Source: Chlamydiota bacterium
Lineage (GTDB): Bacteria > Auribacterota > Tritonobacteria > UBA1439
Assembly: GCA_012729785.1 (NCBI GenBank)
Contig: JAAYCL010000007.1
Span: 1 to 15,206, forward strand
Direction: 5' to 3'
Length of the DNA stretch: 15,206 bases
This document shows, in pieces, positions 1-15,206 of this stretch. The translations under genes and the position numbers were made by a program. Every line of letters starts with the position of its first letter. The first letter of the stretch is position 1. The notes under the pieces were generated by a model. That model saw only the letters and a list, made by a program, of their open reading frames with translations. It was not told the DNA's origin and did not search any database.

Positions 1-145
<145 letters not shown>

Positions 146-148
146 CCT

Positions 149-2227
<2,079 letters not shown>

Positions 2228-2305
2228 ACAGTTCCGATCCCCCGCGGCTGCCGCGCCGCCGAAAACGTGCACCACGGCACACGGGGGCATATGTGTCCCT
2301 TCCCG

Positions 2306-2779
2306 CTACCAGCGGTAGTGCGCGAACGCCTTGTTCGCCTCCGCCATCTTGTGCGTGTCCTCGCGCTTCTTGACCGCGGCCCCTTCGCCCTTGTAGGCGT
2401 CGAGGATCTCCGCGGCGAGCCGTTCCTGCATCGGCTTCCCCTTGCGGGCCCGGGAAAAACCGATGATCCAGCGGAGCGCCAGGGCGAGCTGGCGGTCCGA
2501 GCGCACCTCCACCGGGACCTGGTACGTCGCGCCGCCGACCCTCCTGGACTTCACCTCGAGAAACGGCTTCACCCGGTCGACCGCCTTCTCCACGACCTTG
2601 AGCGGCGGGAGCTCCTGCACGCGCTGGCCGATCAGGTCGAGGGTCGAGTAGAAGATCCCCTCCGCGATGCTCTTCTTCCCGTCCCGCATCAGGCTGGTGA
2701 TGAACCTGGCGACCAGCGGGCTCCCGAACTTCACATCCGTCAGCATCCTCTTCTTGATGACCCTGCGCCGTCTCGACAT
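2306..2779 (-). CDS. rpsG: 30S ribosomal protein S7
   Basis: S7 nucleates folding of the 16S rRNA 3' major domain (30S head) and lies beside the E-site tRNA and the mRNA exit path. The protein has 157 residues, a typical length (about 156). It begins [13 protein letters not shown] and contains the family signature [20 protein letters not shown], followed by the β-hairpin segment [20 protein letters not shown]. It ends in [16 protein letters not shown]. The ATG at 2779 is preceded by AGAGGG at about 5 nt. It sits 52 nt after rpsL and before fusA, the conserved str order. In E. coli S7 represses its own operon by binding the rpsL-rpsG spacer; the short spacer here has a small GC hairpin but no recognisable copy of that site. 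Confidence 0.98.
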   Translation of the reverse strand: MSRRRRVIKKRMLTDVKFGSPLVARFITSLMRDGKKSIAEGIFYSTLDLIGQRVQELPPLKVVEKAVDRVKPFLEVKSRRVGGATYQVPVEVRSDRQLALALRWIIGFSRARKGKPMQERLAAEILDAYKGEGAAVKKREDTHKMAEANKAFAHYRW

Positions 2780-2831
2780 TGTTCCCTCTGTTCTTCCGTG
2801 TCCCTTCTTCTTATGGCGTGCCGCGTGCGGC

Positions 2832-3203
2832 TTACTTGGGCGTCTTCGCCCCGTACTTGGATCGGCTGCGCTTGCGCCCCTCGACGCCGCTCGTGTCCAG
2901 GGTGCCGCGGATGATATGGTAGCGCACCCCGGGCAGATCCTTGACCCGTCCGCCGCGCAGCATCACGATCGAGTGCTCCTGGAGGTTGTGCCCCTCGCCT
3001 GGGATGTAGGCGGTTACCTCGATCCCGTTCGTGAGGCGCACCCGGGCGACCTTCCGCAGCGCCGAGTTCGGCTTCTTCGGCGTCATCGTCTTCACCAGGA
3101 GGCAGACCCCCCTGCGCTGGGGGCAGCGCATCAAGGCGGGCGACTTCGTCCGGTTTCTCGGTTTCCGTCTCCCCTTCCTCACCAGCTGGTTGATCGTCGG
3201 CAT
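2832..3203 (-). CDS. rpsL: 30S ribosomal protein S12
   Basis: S12 lies at the decoding centre and controls accuracy of codon-anticodon reading. The protein has 123 residues, the usual length, starting [20 protein letters not shown]. The core loop [12 protein letters not shown] has Lys43 and Lys44. The second loop [13 protein letters not shown] has Lys88 and Asp89, where Asp89 is the residue methylthiolated by RimO in many bacteria. Lys43 and Lys88 are the positions where streptomycin-resistance changes usually occur, and both are wild type here. Residue 40 is Met where E. coli has Thr. GCGAGGAG lies about 8 nt before the ATG. The gene starts 36 nt after rpoC with no visible promoter or terminator, so the rpoBC and str genes are probably cotranscribed. 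Confidence 0.98.
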   Translation of the reverse strand: MPTINQLVRKGRRKPRNRTKSPALMRCPQRRGVCLLVKTMTPKKPNSALRKVARVRLTNGIEVTAYIPGEGHNLQEHSIVMLRGGRVKDLPGVRYHIIRGTLDTSGVEGRKRSRSKYGAKTPK

Positions 3204-3239
3204 ATTCGATGCTCCTCGCGTTGTGGTCCGTTCGTGCGC

Positions 3240-7507
<4,268 letters not shown>

Positions 7508-7511
<4 letters not shown>

Positions 7512-7519
7512 ATTGGCAT
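7508..7519 (-). other. Three-codon mini-ORF overlapping the rpoC start
   Basis: ATG CCA ATT TGA begins 8 nt upstream of the rpoC TTG, directly after a GGTGGGGGG stretch that could act as a ribosome-binding site. Its TGA stop shares bases with the TTG start (the TTGA overlap), a layout compatible with termination-reinitiation. The sequence is certain; translation of this element is conjecture. Confidence 0.3.
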
Positions 7520-7620
7520 CCCCCCACCTTAGAATCCCAAATCCAATCCCGGCGCCGCAATCCCAGGCCCGAACCCAGATCCCCGGATCCCGGATCTGGA
7601 GTCCCGGTTTTCAGCCCCCC
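7520..7620 (-). repeat. G-tract repeat array with quadruplex motif in the rpoB-rpoC spacer
   Basis: Most of the 124-nt spacer is a degenerate 6-8 nt repeat of the form GGGATYN on the mRNA-like strand. Ten runs of three or more G occur, as plus-strand C runs at 7520-7525, 7536-7538, 7548-7550, 7562-7564, 7568-7570, 7574-7576, 7581-7584, 7589-7591, 7603-7605 and 7615-7620. The five runs from 7562 to 7591 have loops of 3, 3, 4 and 4 nt, which meets the canonical G3+N1-7 quadruplex pattern. No open reading frame or promoter is apparent in it. The array is seen directly; folding into a quadruplex is inference. Confidence 0.75.
7575..7599 (-). other. 8-bp stem-loop inside the rpoB-rpoC spacer
   Basis: On the mRNA-like strand CCAGATCC and GGATCTGG are perfect inverse complements around a 9-nt loop, placing a stem-loop between rpoB and rpoC. 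It uses G runs that also belong to the quadruplex motif, so the two folds would exclude each other. No U tract follows, so it is not a standard intrinsic terminator. Confidence 0.6.
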
Positions 7621-7635
7621 GCTCCACGGCTTCCG

Positions 7636-11433
<3,798 letters not shown>

Positions 11434-11463
11434 GGAACCCCTCTTCTACGCGCTGAACATCCC

Positions 11464-11503
11464 GCGCCGCGGCGCCTGCCGTGCCCGGCGCGCCGCCCCC
11501 CCC
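11464..11503 (-). promoter_or_regulatory. Strong GC hairpin in the rplL-rpoB spacer
   Basis: Within the 86-nt spacer, 11469-11496 folds (mRNA sense) as a 7-bp stem GCGGCGC/GCGCCGC continuing through a 2-nt bulge into GCCG/CGGC with a GGCA tetraloop: 11 GC pairs. The downstream arm overlaps a 12-nt perfect palindrome at 11464-11475. A run of eight G lies just 5' of it (11496-11503). No U tract follows, so it is not a classic terminator. E. coli has a partial attenuator and an RNase III site in the same spacer; a similar role here is inference from position. Confidence 0.55.
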
Positions 11504-11519
11504 GCGTTCGACACAGGCG

Positions 11520-12002
11520 CTACTTGATCTCCACCGTGCCGCCGGCCGCGACGATCTTCTTCTTGATCTCCTCGGCCTCTTCCTTGGTGACGTTCTCCTT
11601 CACCGGTTTCGGGGCGCCCTCGACGAGGTCCTTGGCCTCCTTCAGGCCCAGGCTCGTGATCGCGCGCACCTCCTTGATCACCTGGATCTTCTTGTCTCCG
11701 GCGCCGGTCAGCACCACGGTGAAGGCGGTCTTCTCCTCCTTGGCCTCCGCGGGGGCCGCGGCGGCCGCGGCGACCGCGACGGGCGCGGCGGCGCTGACCC
11801 CGAACTCCGCCTCCATCGACTTCACCCACTCGGAGAGCTCGAGAACGGTGAGCCCCTTCACCATCTCCAAACCGAGCGCCTTGCGCTCCTCGGGCTTCAG
11901 CCCGTTGATCTGTTTGAGGATGGCCGCGAGTTCCCCCGACATCGCGGGGGCCGCCTCCGCCTTCGCCTCGTTCTTTTCCGCCTTGATTGTCTGCTCGGTC
12001 AT
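11520..12002 (-). CDS. rplL: 50S ribosomal protein L7/L12, N-terminally extended
   Basis: L12 forms the mobile stalk that recruits and activates GTPase factors such as EF-G and EF-Tu. Order in the protein: an extension at 1-45 rich in Ala, Glu and Lys; the L10-binding N-terminal helices at about 46-68 ([20 protein letters not shown]); an Ala/Pro hinge at 69-90; and the globular C-terminal domain at 91-160 with [20 protein letters not shown]. The total is 160 residues where 120-130 is usual. The ATG at 12002 is chosen because GGAGGAGGAGGAA lies 3 nt upstream. A TTG further upstream (12023) would read through this purine run and is rejected. An internal ATG at codon 21 would give 140 residues, still long. 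It follows rplJ by 54 nt. Confidence 0.95.
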   Translation of the reverse strand: MTEQTIKAEKNEAKAEAAPAMSGELAAILKQINGLKPEERKALGLEMVKGLTVLELSEWVKSMEAEFGVSAAAPVAVAAAAAAPAEAKEEKTAFTVVLTGAGDKKIQVIKEVRAITSLGLKEAKDLVEGAPKPVKENVTKEEAEEIKKKIVAAGGTVEIK

Positions 12003-12005
12003 CGC

Positions 12006-12018
12006 TTCCTCCTCCTCC
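12006..12018 (-). promoter_or_regulatory. Extended Shine-Dalgarno of rplL
   Basis: The purine run GGAGGAGGAGGAA holds three overlapping GGAGG-like anti-16S matches directly before the rplL ATG. It is the strongest ribosome-binding site in the window, which suits a protein made in several copies per ribosome, and it fixes the start at 12002. Confidence 0.75.
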
Positions 12019-12056
12019 GCCAACGGCCGCTTCTCACGCCGCCTGCTGTGGGTTGA

Positions 12057-12575
12057 TTAGTGTGCCGCCCGTTTCCGGGCGACCTGGTCCAGTACGGACA
12101 CGAACTGCCTGAGGATCCCCGAGAGCCCGCACACGAAGCCGGTGATCGGGGCCCGGACGCTCCCCAAGAACATCGCCATGAGCACCGGGCGCGCGGGCAG
12201 CGAGGCGAGCGCGCCCACCTCCGCCTCGGTGAGCAGCGCCCCGTCGAGGAACCCCGCCTTGACCCTCGGGCCCTGGTTCTTCTTCGCGAACTCGACGATG
12301 ATCTTCGAGAAGGCGGCGCTGTTGCCGGCGGTGACCGCGAGGGCGGTCGGCCCCTCAAGCGCCCCCGCGAGCGGCGCCGCCCGCTCCTCGCCGAGGGCCC
12401 GCTTCAGGAGCCGGTTCTTGACCACCATGTACCGCGCGCCCCCCCGCTGCAGGAGGCCGCGCAGCTCGGTCATCGAGCTCGAAGAGAGGCCGGTGTGGTC
12501 CGTGACGATGAGCATCGCCCCTCCCTCGAGGAGCGCCTGCACAGATGCGACGATGCTTTTCTTCTCCGCGCGCAT
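12057..12575 (-). CDS. rplJ: 50S ribosomal protein L10
   Basis: L10 anchors L12 dimers to the 23S rRNA at the stalk base next to L11, and in E. coli represses rplJL translation. The protein has 172 residues, typical for the family. It starts MRAEKKSIVASVQALLEGGA and contains MLIVTDHTGLSSSSMTELRG, YMVVKNRLLKRAL and GPTALAVT. A long C-terminal helix region (VSVLDQVARKRAAH) provides the L12-binding surface. The reading frame stays open far upstream, but the family N-terminus fixes the ATG at 12575. No good Shine-Dalgarno precedes it; instead a heptad repeat ends 10 nt before the start. Initiation may depend on coupling, on the GAG of the repeat, or on an unrecognised signal. Confidence 0.96.
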   Translation of the reverse strand: MRAEKKSIVASVQALLEGGAMLIVTDHTGLSSSSMTELRGLLQRGGARYMVVKNRLLKRALGEERAAPLAGALEGPTALAVTAGNSAAFSKIIVEFAKKNQGPRVKAGFLDGALLTEAEVGALASLPARPVLMAMFLGSVRAPITGFVCGLSGILRQFVSVLDQVARKRAAH

Positions 12576-12585
12576 GGATAAAACC

Positions 12586-12620
12586 GTTTCTCGTTTCTCG
12601 TTTCCCGTTTCCCGTTTCCC
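12586..12620 (-). repeat. Perfect 7-nt tandem repeat before rplJ
   Basis: Five contiguous heptamers occupy 35 nt of the 74-nt rplA-rplJ spacer. In mRNA sense these are three copies of GGGAAAC followed by two of GAGAAAC. The last unit ends 10 nt before the rplJ ATG, where a Shine-Dalgarno would be expected. The array is exact apart from the one-base variant and is plainly not coding. Its origin (replication slippage or a genome-wide repeat family) and role are unknown. Confidence 0.9.
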
Positions 12621-12633
12621 GGGCCTTTTCGCG

Positions 12634-12650
12634 GCGCCGCACGCCGGCGC
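12634..12650 (-). other. GC hairpin at the rplA stop codon
   Basis: In mRNA sense GCGCCG and CGGCGC form a perfect 6-bp stem around a 5-nt loop, and the first G belongs to the rplA TAG stop. CGCGAAAAGG follows rather than a U tract. It lies immediately before the heptad repeat. It could protect or pause the transcript; that is inference. Confidence 0.5.
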
Positions 12651-13348
12651 TACACGGTCGCGAACTCCTTCATCTCCACGGGGATCCCCGGCCCCATCGT
12701 GCTGGAGAGCACGCACCGTTTCAGGAAGACCCCCTTCACCGACGCGGGTTTGGCCTTGAGGAGCCCCTCGATGACGGTCCGGGCATTCTCCTCCAGGGCG
12801 CGAACGGCGAACGACCGCTTCCCGATCGGCACCTGCACGTTTCCGCCCTTGTCGGTCCTGAACTCTATCCTTCCGGCCTTCAGCTCCCTGACCGCCTTGC
12901 CGATCTCCCGGGTGACCGTGCCGGTCTTGGGGCTGGGCATCAGGCCTCGCGGGCCGAGGACCTTGCCGAGACGCCCGACCTCCTTCATCAGATCGGGGCT
13001 CGTCACGGCCATGTCGAACTCCGCCCACCCCCCGCTCACCTTCTTGATCAGCTCCTCGAAGCCGACGACATCGGCGCCGGCCTCCTTCGCCTCGTCGGCC
13101 TGCGCCCCCTTGGCGAAGACGACGATGCGCACCTTCTTGCCGGTCCCGTGCGGGAGCGCGACCGTCCCGCGGACGAGCTGGTCTGTCTGCTTCGGGTCGA
13201 TCCCGAGGCAGAGGGCCATCTCGACCGTCTCGTCGAACTTCGCCGCGGGCAGCTCCCCGAGCAGTTTCACCGCGTCGGCGAGCGGATACCGTGTGCCCGC
13301 CGCGATCTTCTCCGCTCCCTGCCTGTAGCGCTTGCTCTTCTTCTTCAC
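12650..13348 (-). CDS. rplA: 50S ribosomal protein L1
   Basis: L1 forms the mobile stalk at the ribosomal E site and helps eject deacylated tRNA. In many bacteria it also represses its own rplK-rplA operon. The protein has 232 residues, the normal length. It starts MKKKSKRYRQGAEKI, then YPLADAVKLLGELPAAKFDE, the TVALPHGTGKKVRIVVFA core, the signature LGPRGLMPSPKTGTV, and ends in PVEMKEFATV. The start is GTG at 13348 with GAGGAG about 5-6 nt upstream; no alternative fits the family N-terminus better. It lies 22 nt after rplK, consistent with translational coupling of the L11-L1 pair. I could not identify an L1-binding mRNA site with confidence. Confidence 0.98.
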   Translation of the reverse strand: MKKKSKRYRQGAEKIAAGTRYPLADAVKLLGELPAAKFDETVEMALCLGIDPKQTDQLVRGTVALPHGTGKKVRIVVFAKGAQADEAKEAGADVVGFEELIKKVSGGWAEFDMAVTSPDLMKEVGRLGKVLGPRGLMPSPKTGTVTREIGKAVRELKAGRIEFRTDKGGNVQVPIGKRSFAVRALEENARTVIEGLLKAKPASVKGVFLKRCVLSSTMGPGIPVEMKEFATV

Positions 13349-13370
13349 CGTGGCTCCTCGCGTCAGGGGA

Positions 13371-13799
13371 TCAGCCCTCGACGACCTCCAAACCCATGCT
13401 GCGCGCGGTCCCCTCGATGATCCTCGCCGCCGCCTCCTCGCTCGCCGAGGTGAGATCCGCCGCCTTCTGTCGGGCGATCTCCCGCACCTGGCTCTTCGTC
13501 ACCGTGCCGACCTTGTCCTTGCCCGCCGTCCCCGAGCCCACCGCGATATTGGCGGCCTTCTTCAAGAGCACCGCCGCGGGAGGCGACTTCAAGACGAAGG
13601 TGAACGAGCGGTCCTTGTAAACCGTGATGAGCACCGGGATCACCAGGCCGCCCTTGTCCTTGGTGGCGGCGTTGAACTGCTTGCAGAACTCCATGATGTT
13701 CACGCCGTGCTGCCCGAGGGCGGGCCCCACCGGCGGCGCGGGGTTCGCCTGTCCGGCCGGAATCTGCAGCTTGATGAGCGCTCCCACTTCCTTGGCCAT
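13371..13799 (-). CDS. rplK: 50S ribosomal protein L11
   Basis: L11 binds the GTPase-associated region of 23S rRNA at the stalk base, and is needed for stringent-factor activation and factor-dependent GTP hydrolysis. The protein has 142 residues, a standard length. The N-terminal domain begins [20 protein letters not shown] with the Pro-rich thiostrepton-contact segment [20 protein letters not shown]. The rRNA-binding C-terminal domain includes [20 protein letters not shown] and ends SMGLEVVEG. The ATG at 13799 has AGAGGA 4-5 nt upstream. It lies downstream of nusG, separated by a 59-nt spacer carrying heptad repeats, and directly upstream of rplA. Confidence 0.98.
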   Translation of the reverse strand: MAKEVGALIKLQIPAGQANPAPPVGPALGQHGVNIMEFCKQFNAATKDKGGLVIPVLITVYKDRSFTFVLKSPPAAVLLKKAANIAVGSGTAGKDKVGTVTKSQVREIARQKAADLTSASEEAAARIIEGTARSMGLEVVEG

Positions 13800-13815
13800 G
13801 TCTTCCTCTTCTTCA

Positions 13816-13857
13816 GCCGCACGCTCTACGCGTACGGATTAGCGCGTATGGCGTACG
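13816..13857 (-). repeat. Degenerate 7-nt repeats between nusG and rplK
   Basis: Right after the nusG stop the spacer reads in phase as six heptads. In mRNA sense: CGTACGC, CATACGC, GCTAATC, CGTACGC, GTAGAGC, GTGCGGC. Three of the six match within one or two bases and the 7-nt phase holds across 42 nt. The repeat unit differs from the one before rplJ. The pattern is visible but less regular than that array. Confidence 0.55.
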
Positions 13858-13858
13858 G

Positions 13859-14431
13859 CTATTCCTTCTCCACCTGCCAGTACTCCAGCTCCACCGGCGT
13901 GGACCTGCCGAAGATCGTCACGAGCACCTTCAGCTTCCCGCGGTCCGGGTTCACCTCGTCGACGGTGCCGTTGAAGTTGATGAACGGCCCGTCGGTCACC
14001 TTCACCGTCTCCCCGAGCTCGAACAGCGTCTTGGGCTTCACCTTCTCGCGCTTGAGCTCGATCTGCGACAGCACATCCTGCACCTCGTGCTCCTGGAGGG
14101 GGATCGGAGACCCCGAGCCGATGAAGCCGATCACGCCGGGCGTCTGCCGGACGAGGTAGTAGGTCTCGTCGGTCCGCACCATCTCGACCATCAGGTAGCC
14201 GGGGAAGAACTTCCGCGCGCTGATGGTCTTCTTGCCGGCCTTGACCTCGGCGACCTTTTCCGAGGGGATCAGCACCCGGCTGATGAGCCCCTCCATCTCG
14301 TGGCTCTTCACCCGGCTTTCGAGCATCTCCTTGACCTTGTACTCCTGGCCCGCGAGGGTGTGCACGACGTACCACCTCCGGTCCTGCGCGCCCTCGTCTT
14401 TCGGCTCGACACCCTGTCCGTTGTCAGTCAC
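13859..14431 (-). CDS. nusG: Transcription termination/antitermination factor NusG
   Basis: NusG binds the β' clamp and the β gate loop, suppresses pausing, and links polymerase to Rho or to ribosomal S10. The NGN domain begins RRWYVVHTLAGQEYKVKEML and includes KFFPGYLMVEM. The C-terminal KOW domain is LGETVKVTDGPFINFNGTVD to the end (EYWQVEKE). From the chosen start it has 190 residues. Two GTG codons compete: 14440 with a poor upstream match, and 14431 with GGGAG 8 nt upstream. The second is preferred, and the difference is 3 residues. About 20 residues of charged, probably disordered sequence precede the NGN domain. It follows secE by about 40 nt, the widely conserved secE-nusG pair. Confidence 0.96.
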   Translation of the reverse strand: MTDNGQGVEPKDEGAQDRRWYVVHTLAGQEYKVKEMLESRVKSHEMEGLISRVLIPSEKVAEVKAGKKTISARKFFPGYLMVEMVRTDETYYLVRQTPGVIGFIGSGSPIPLQEHEVQDVLSQIELKREKVKPKTLFELGETVKVTDGPFINFNGTVDEVNPDRGKLKVLVTIFGRSTPVELEYWQVEKE

Positions 14432-14470
14432 CTGTCTCACTCCCGCGTCCGCCGGGCGCCCCCGCCGGGG

Positions 14471-14695
14471 TCACCCGATCAGCAGCCCCATCAGACCGGA
14501 AAGGACCGTATCCACGAGGCCGATGTACGCGGCCAGCGCGACCGTGGACACGATCACCATCGTCGTGGAGTCGATCAGCTCCCGATACCGCTCGGCGGGC
14601 TTGAGGTCCTTGCCCCTCTTGATCGGCCACGAGACCTTGCCCATCTCCGCCGCGACCTCGACGAGGAACGCCTTCGCCTTCTGCAGCATGCCCAT
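14471..14695 (-). CDS. secE: Preprotein translocase subunit SecE
   Basis: SecE clamps the two halves of SecY in the SecYEG protein-conducting channel. The protein has 74 residues, the short single-span form common outside Enterobacteria (E. coli SecE has three spans). The amphipathic N-terminal helix carries the conserved KVSWP motif (about 20-24), followed by the ELIDST turn and one hydrophobic membrane helix at about 44-70 (TMVIVSTVALAAYIGLVDTV). The ATG at 14695 has AAAGG about 9 nt upstream; a second ATG two codons later is equally possible. It sits between tRNA-Trp and nusG, a context shared by many bacteria. Confidence 0.95.
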   Translation of the reverse strand: MGMLQKAKAFLVEVAAEMGKVSWPIKRGKDLKPAERYRELIDSTTMVIVSTVALAAYIGLVDTVLSGLMGLLIG

Positions 14696-14747
14696 CCCCC
14701 CGCGCCTTTCGGCAAGGAATGCGATCGATGAACCCCGAGCAGCCGCG

Positions 14748-14763
14748 CGCGGAACGCTCCGCG
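14748..14763 (-). other. 6-bp hairpin between tRNA-Trp and secE
   Basis: In mRNA sense CGCGGA-GCGT-TCCGCG is a perfect 6-bp stem with a 4-nt loop, starting 12 nt after the tRNA CCA end. No U tract follows, so termination is unlikely. It could mark the boundary where the tRNA is cut from the polycistronic transcript. The 79-nt spacer holds nothing else recognisable. Confidence 0.45.
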
Positions 14764-14774
14764 GGGCCGTGCAA

Positions 14775-14851
14775 TGGCAGGCGGGACAGGAATCGAACCT
14801 GCAGCCGCCGGTTTTGGAGACCGGTGCTCTACCTAGTTGAGCTACCCGCCT
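14775..14851 (-). tRNA. trnW: tRNA-Trp (anticodon CCA)
   Basis: A full cloverleaf folds by eye: acceptor AGGCGGG/CCCGCCT (7 perfect pairs), D stem GCTC/GAGC, anticodon stem CCGGT/ACCGG with loop CTCCAAA (anticodon CCA), T stem GCAGG/CCTGT with loop TTCGATT, discriminator G, and an encoded 3' CCA. The total is 77 nt. The anticodon arm is identical to that of E. coli tRNA-Trp. It lies 56 nt after rpmG and 79 nt before secE on the same strand, so it is probably cut from the shared transcript. Confidence 0.98.
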
Positions 14852-14907
14852 TCACGATGTGCCGGGCGCACGGGTGTCGCCTTGTCCGTCCGCCCGCGAA
14901 AGGGGCG

Positions 14908-15057
14908 TTACTTCGTCTCCTTGTGCAGCGTATGCTTCCGGTCGAACCTGCAATATTTCTTCAGCTCGATGCGCGCAGGGTGCTTCTTCTTGTCCTTCGT
15001 GGAGGTGTAGTTCCTCTGTTTGCACTCCTGACAGGCGAGCGTGATGATCTCTCTCAT
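14908..15057 (-). CDS. rpmG: 50S ribosomal protein L33
   Basis: L33 is a small zinc-ribbon type protein near the ribosomal E site. It has 49 residues: [20 protein letters not shown], then [15 protein letters not shown], ending [14 protein letters not shown]. The usual zinc set is two CxxC pairs. Here the first pair is complete (Cys9, Cys12), but the second is Cys36-Arg-Phe-Asp39, leaving three Cys plus Asp. The ATG at 15057 has AGGA 6 nt upstream. It lies 36 nt after tuf and before tRNA-Trp, the common tuf-rpmG-trnW-secE-nusG order. It is short, and its true frame differs from a longer overlapping open frame. Confidence 0.96.
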   Translation of the reverse strand: MREIITLACQECKQRNYTSTKDKKKHPARIELKKYCRFDRKHTLHKETK

Positions 15058-15068
15058 GGTGTGTCCTA

Positions 15069-15085
15069 TCGGGCCTATCGCCCGA
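15069..15085 (-). other. 6-bp stem-loop between tuf and rpmG
   Basis: In mRNA sense TCGGGC-GATAG-GCCCGA is a perfect 6-bp stem with a 5-nt loop in the 36-nt spacer. The same stretch holds two copies of CGATAGG offset by 9 nt. The rpmG AGGA Shine-Dalgarno begins just after the stem, so the fold could influence L33 initiation. No U tract follows. Confidence 0.45.
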
Positions 15086-15093
15086 GATCCGCC

Positions 15094-15206
15094 TTATTTG
15101 ATGATCTCGCTGACCCTTCCCGCGCCCACCGTCCGGCCGCCCTCGCGCACCGCGAACCGCAGCCCCTTCTCCATCGCGATCGGCGTGATCAGCTCGCACT
15201 CCACCG
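15094..15206 (-). CDS. tuf: Elongation factor Tu, 3' end only (first tuf copy)
   Basis: Only the last 37 codons and the TAA stop are inside the window. The peptide includes [20 protein letters not shown] and [16 protein letters not shown], the canonical EF-Tu domain III C-terminus that contacts aminoacyl-tRNA. The gene enters from the right edge and precedes rpmG, the position of tufB in the E. coli tuf-tRNA-secE-nusG region. No conclusion about its promoter is possible from this window. Confidence 0.96.
   Translation of the reverse strand, partial: VECELITPIAMEKGLRFAVREGGRTVGAGRVSEIIK

Noticed and set aside
2800-2831. S7 autoregulatory site in the rpsL-rpsG spacer
   Set aside because: Only a short GC hairpin is visible; no convincing match to the E. 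coli S7-binding structure.
3204-3239. Promoter for the str genes in the rpoC-rpsL spacer
   Set aside because: The 36 nt hold the rpsL Shine-Dalgarno but no -35/-10 pair of convincing quality.
12003-12023. TTG start of rplL at 12023
   Set aside because: It would translate the GGAGGAGGAGGAA run, which is clearly the Shine-Dalgarno of the ATG at 12002.
12586-12620. CRISPR-like array
   Set aside because: The units are 7 nt, contiguous and without spacers.
11464-12650. Intrinsic terminators at the GC hairpins (11469-11496, 12634-12650)
   Set aside because: Neither is followed by a U tract, and essential genes continue directly downstream in the same direction.
12057-13028. 323-codon minus-strand frame as a longer L10
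   Set aside because: The L10 family N-terminus is at 12575; the upstream part crosses the heptad repeat and an alternate frame of rplA.
14852-15199. 115-codon minus-strand frame covering rpmG and the tuf end
   Set aside because: It is out of frame with the clear L33 and EF-Tu sequences and has no recognisable features.

Overview
The window is one uninterrupted, GC-rich block of translation and transcription genes. Every protein gene reads on the minus strand. In the direction of transcription (right to left) the order is: 3' end of tuf (EF-Tu) - rpmG (L33) - tRNA-Trp(CCA) - secE - nusG - rplK (L11) - rplA (L1) - rplJ (L10) - rplL (L7/L12) - rpoB - rpoC - rpsL (S12) - rpsG (S7) - fusA (EF-G) - 5' end of a second tuf. 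All internal genes look intact, and almost the whole length is coding.

The order joins what enterobacteria keep as two loci: the rif cluster (secE-nusG / rplKAJL-rpoBC) and the str cluster (rpsL-rpsG-fusA-tuf). rpoC and rpsL are only 36 nt apart. No promoter or U-tailed terminator is visible inside, so a long polycistronic unit is likely, probably fed from upstream of the right-hand tuf. The product set is coherent: translocon anchor (SecE), elongation and antitermination factor (NusG), the L1 and L11-L10-L12 stalk proteins, both large RNA polymerase subunits, the decoding-site proteins S12 and S7, and the GTPases EF-G and EF-Tu.

Organism: a bacterium with high GC in third codon positions. 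RpoB carries a coiled-coil insertion, RpoC carries an SI3-like insertion, and SecE is short with one membrane segment. These polymerase insertions are usual in Gram-negative-type lineages (Proteobacteria, PVC/FCB and relatives) and absent from Firmicutes. No finer placement is supportable from these genes alone. The rifampicin and streptomycin determinant residues are of the sensitive type.

The unusual content is in the spacers. Three of them carry different short tandem repeats with a period of about 7 nt: nusG-rplK, rplA-rplJ and rpoB-rpoC. The rpoB-rpoC spacer is the longest (124 nt). It has ten runs of three or more G on the mRNA-like strand, a canonical G-quadruplex motif, an 8-bp hairpin, and a 3-codon mini-ORF whose stop overlaps a TTG start of rpoC. 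The rplL-rpoB spacer holds a strong GC hairpin at the position where E. coli has an attenuator and RNase III processing site. The fusA-tuf spacer has three copies of one octamer. rplL encodes an N-terminally extended L12. Both window ends fall about 100 nt inside tuf copies, which suggests that assembly broke at a duplicated gene.
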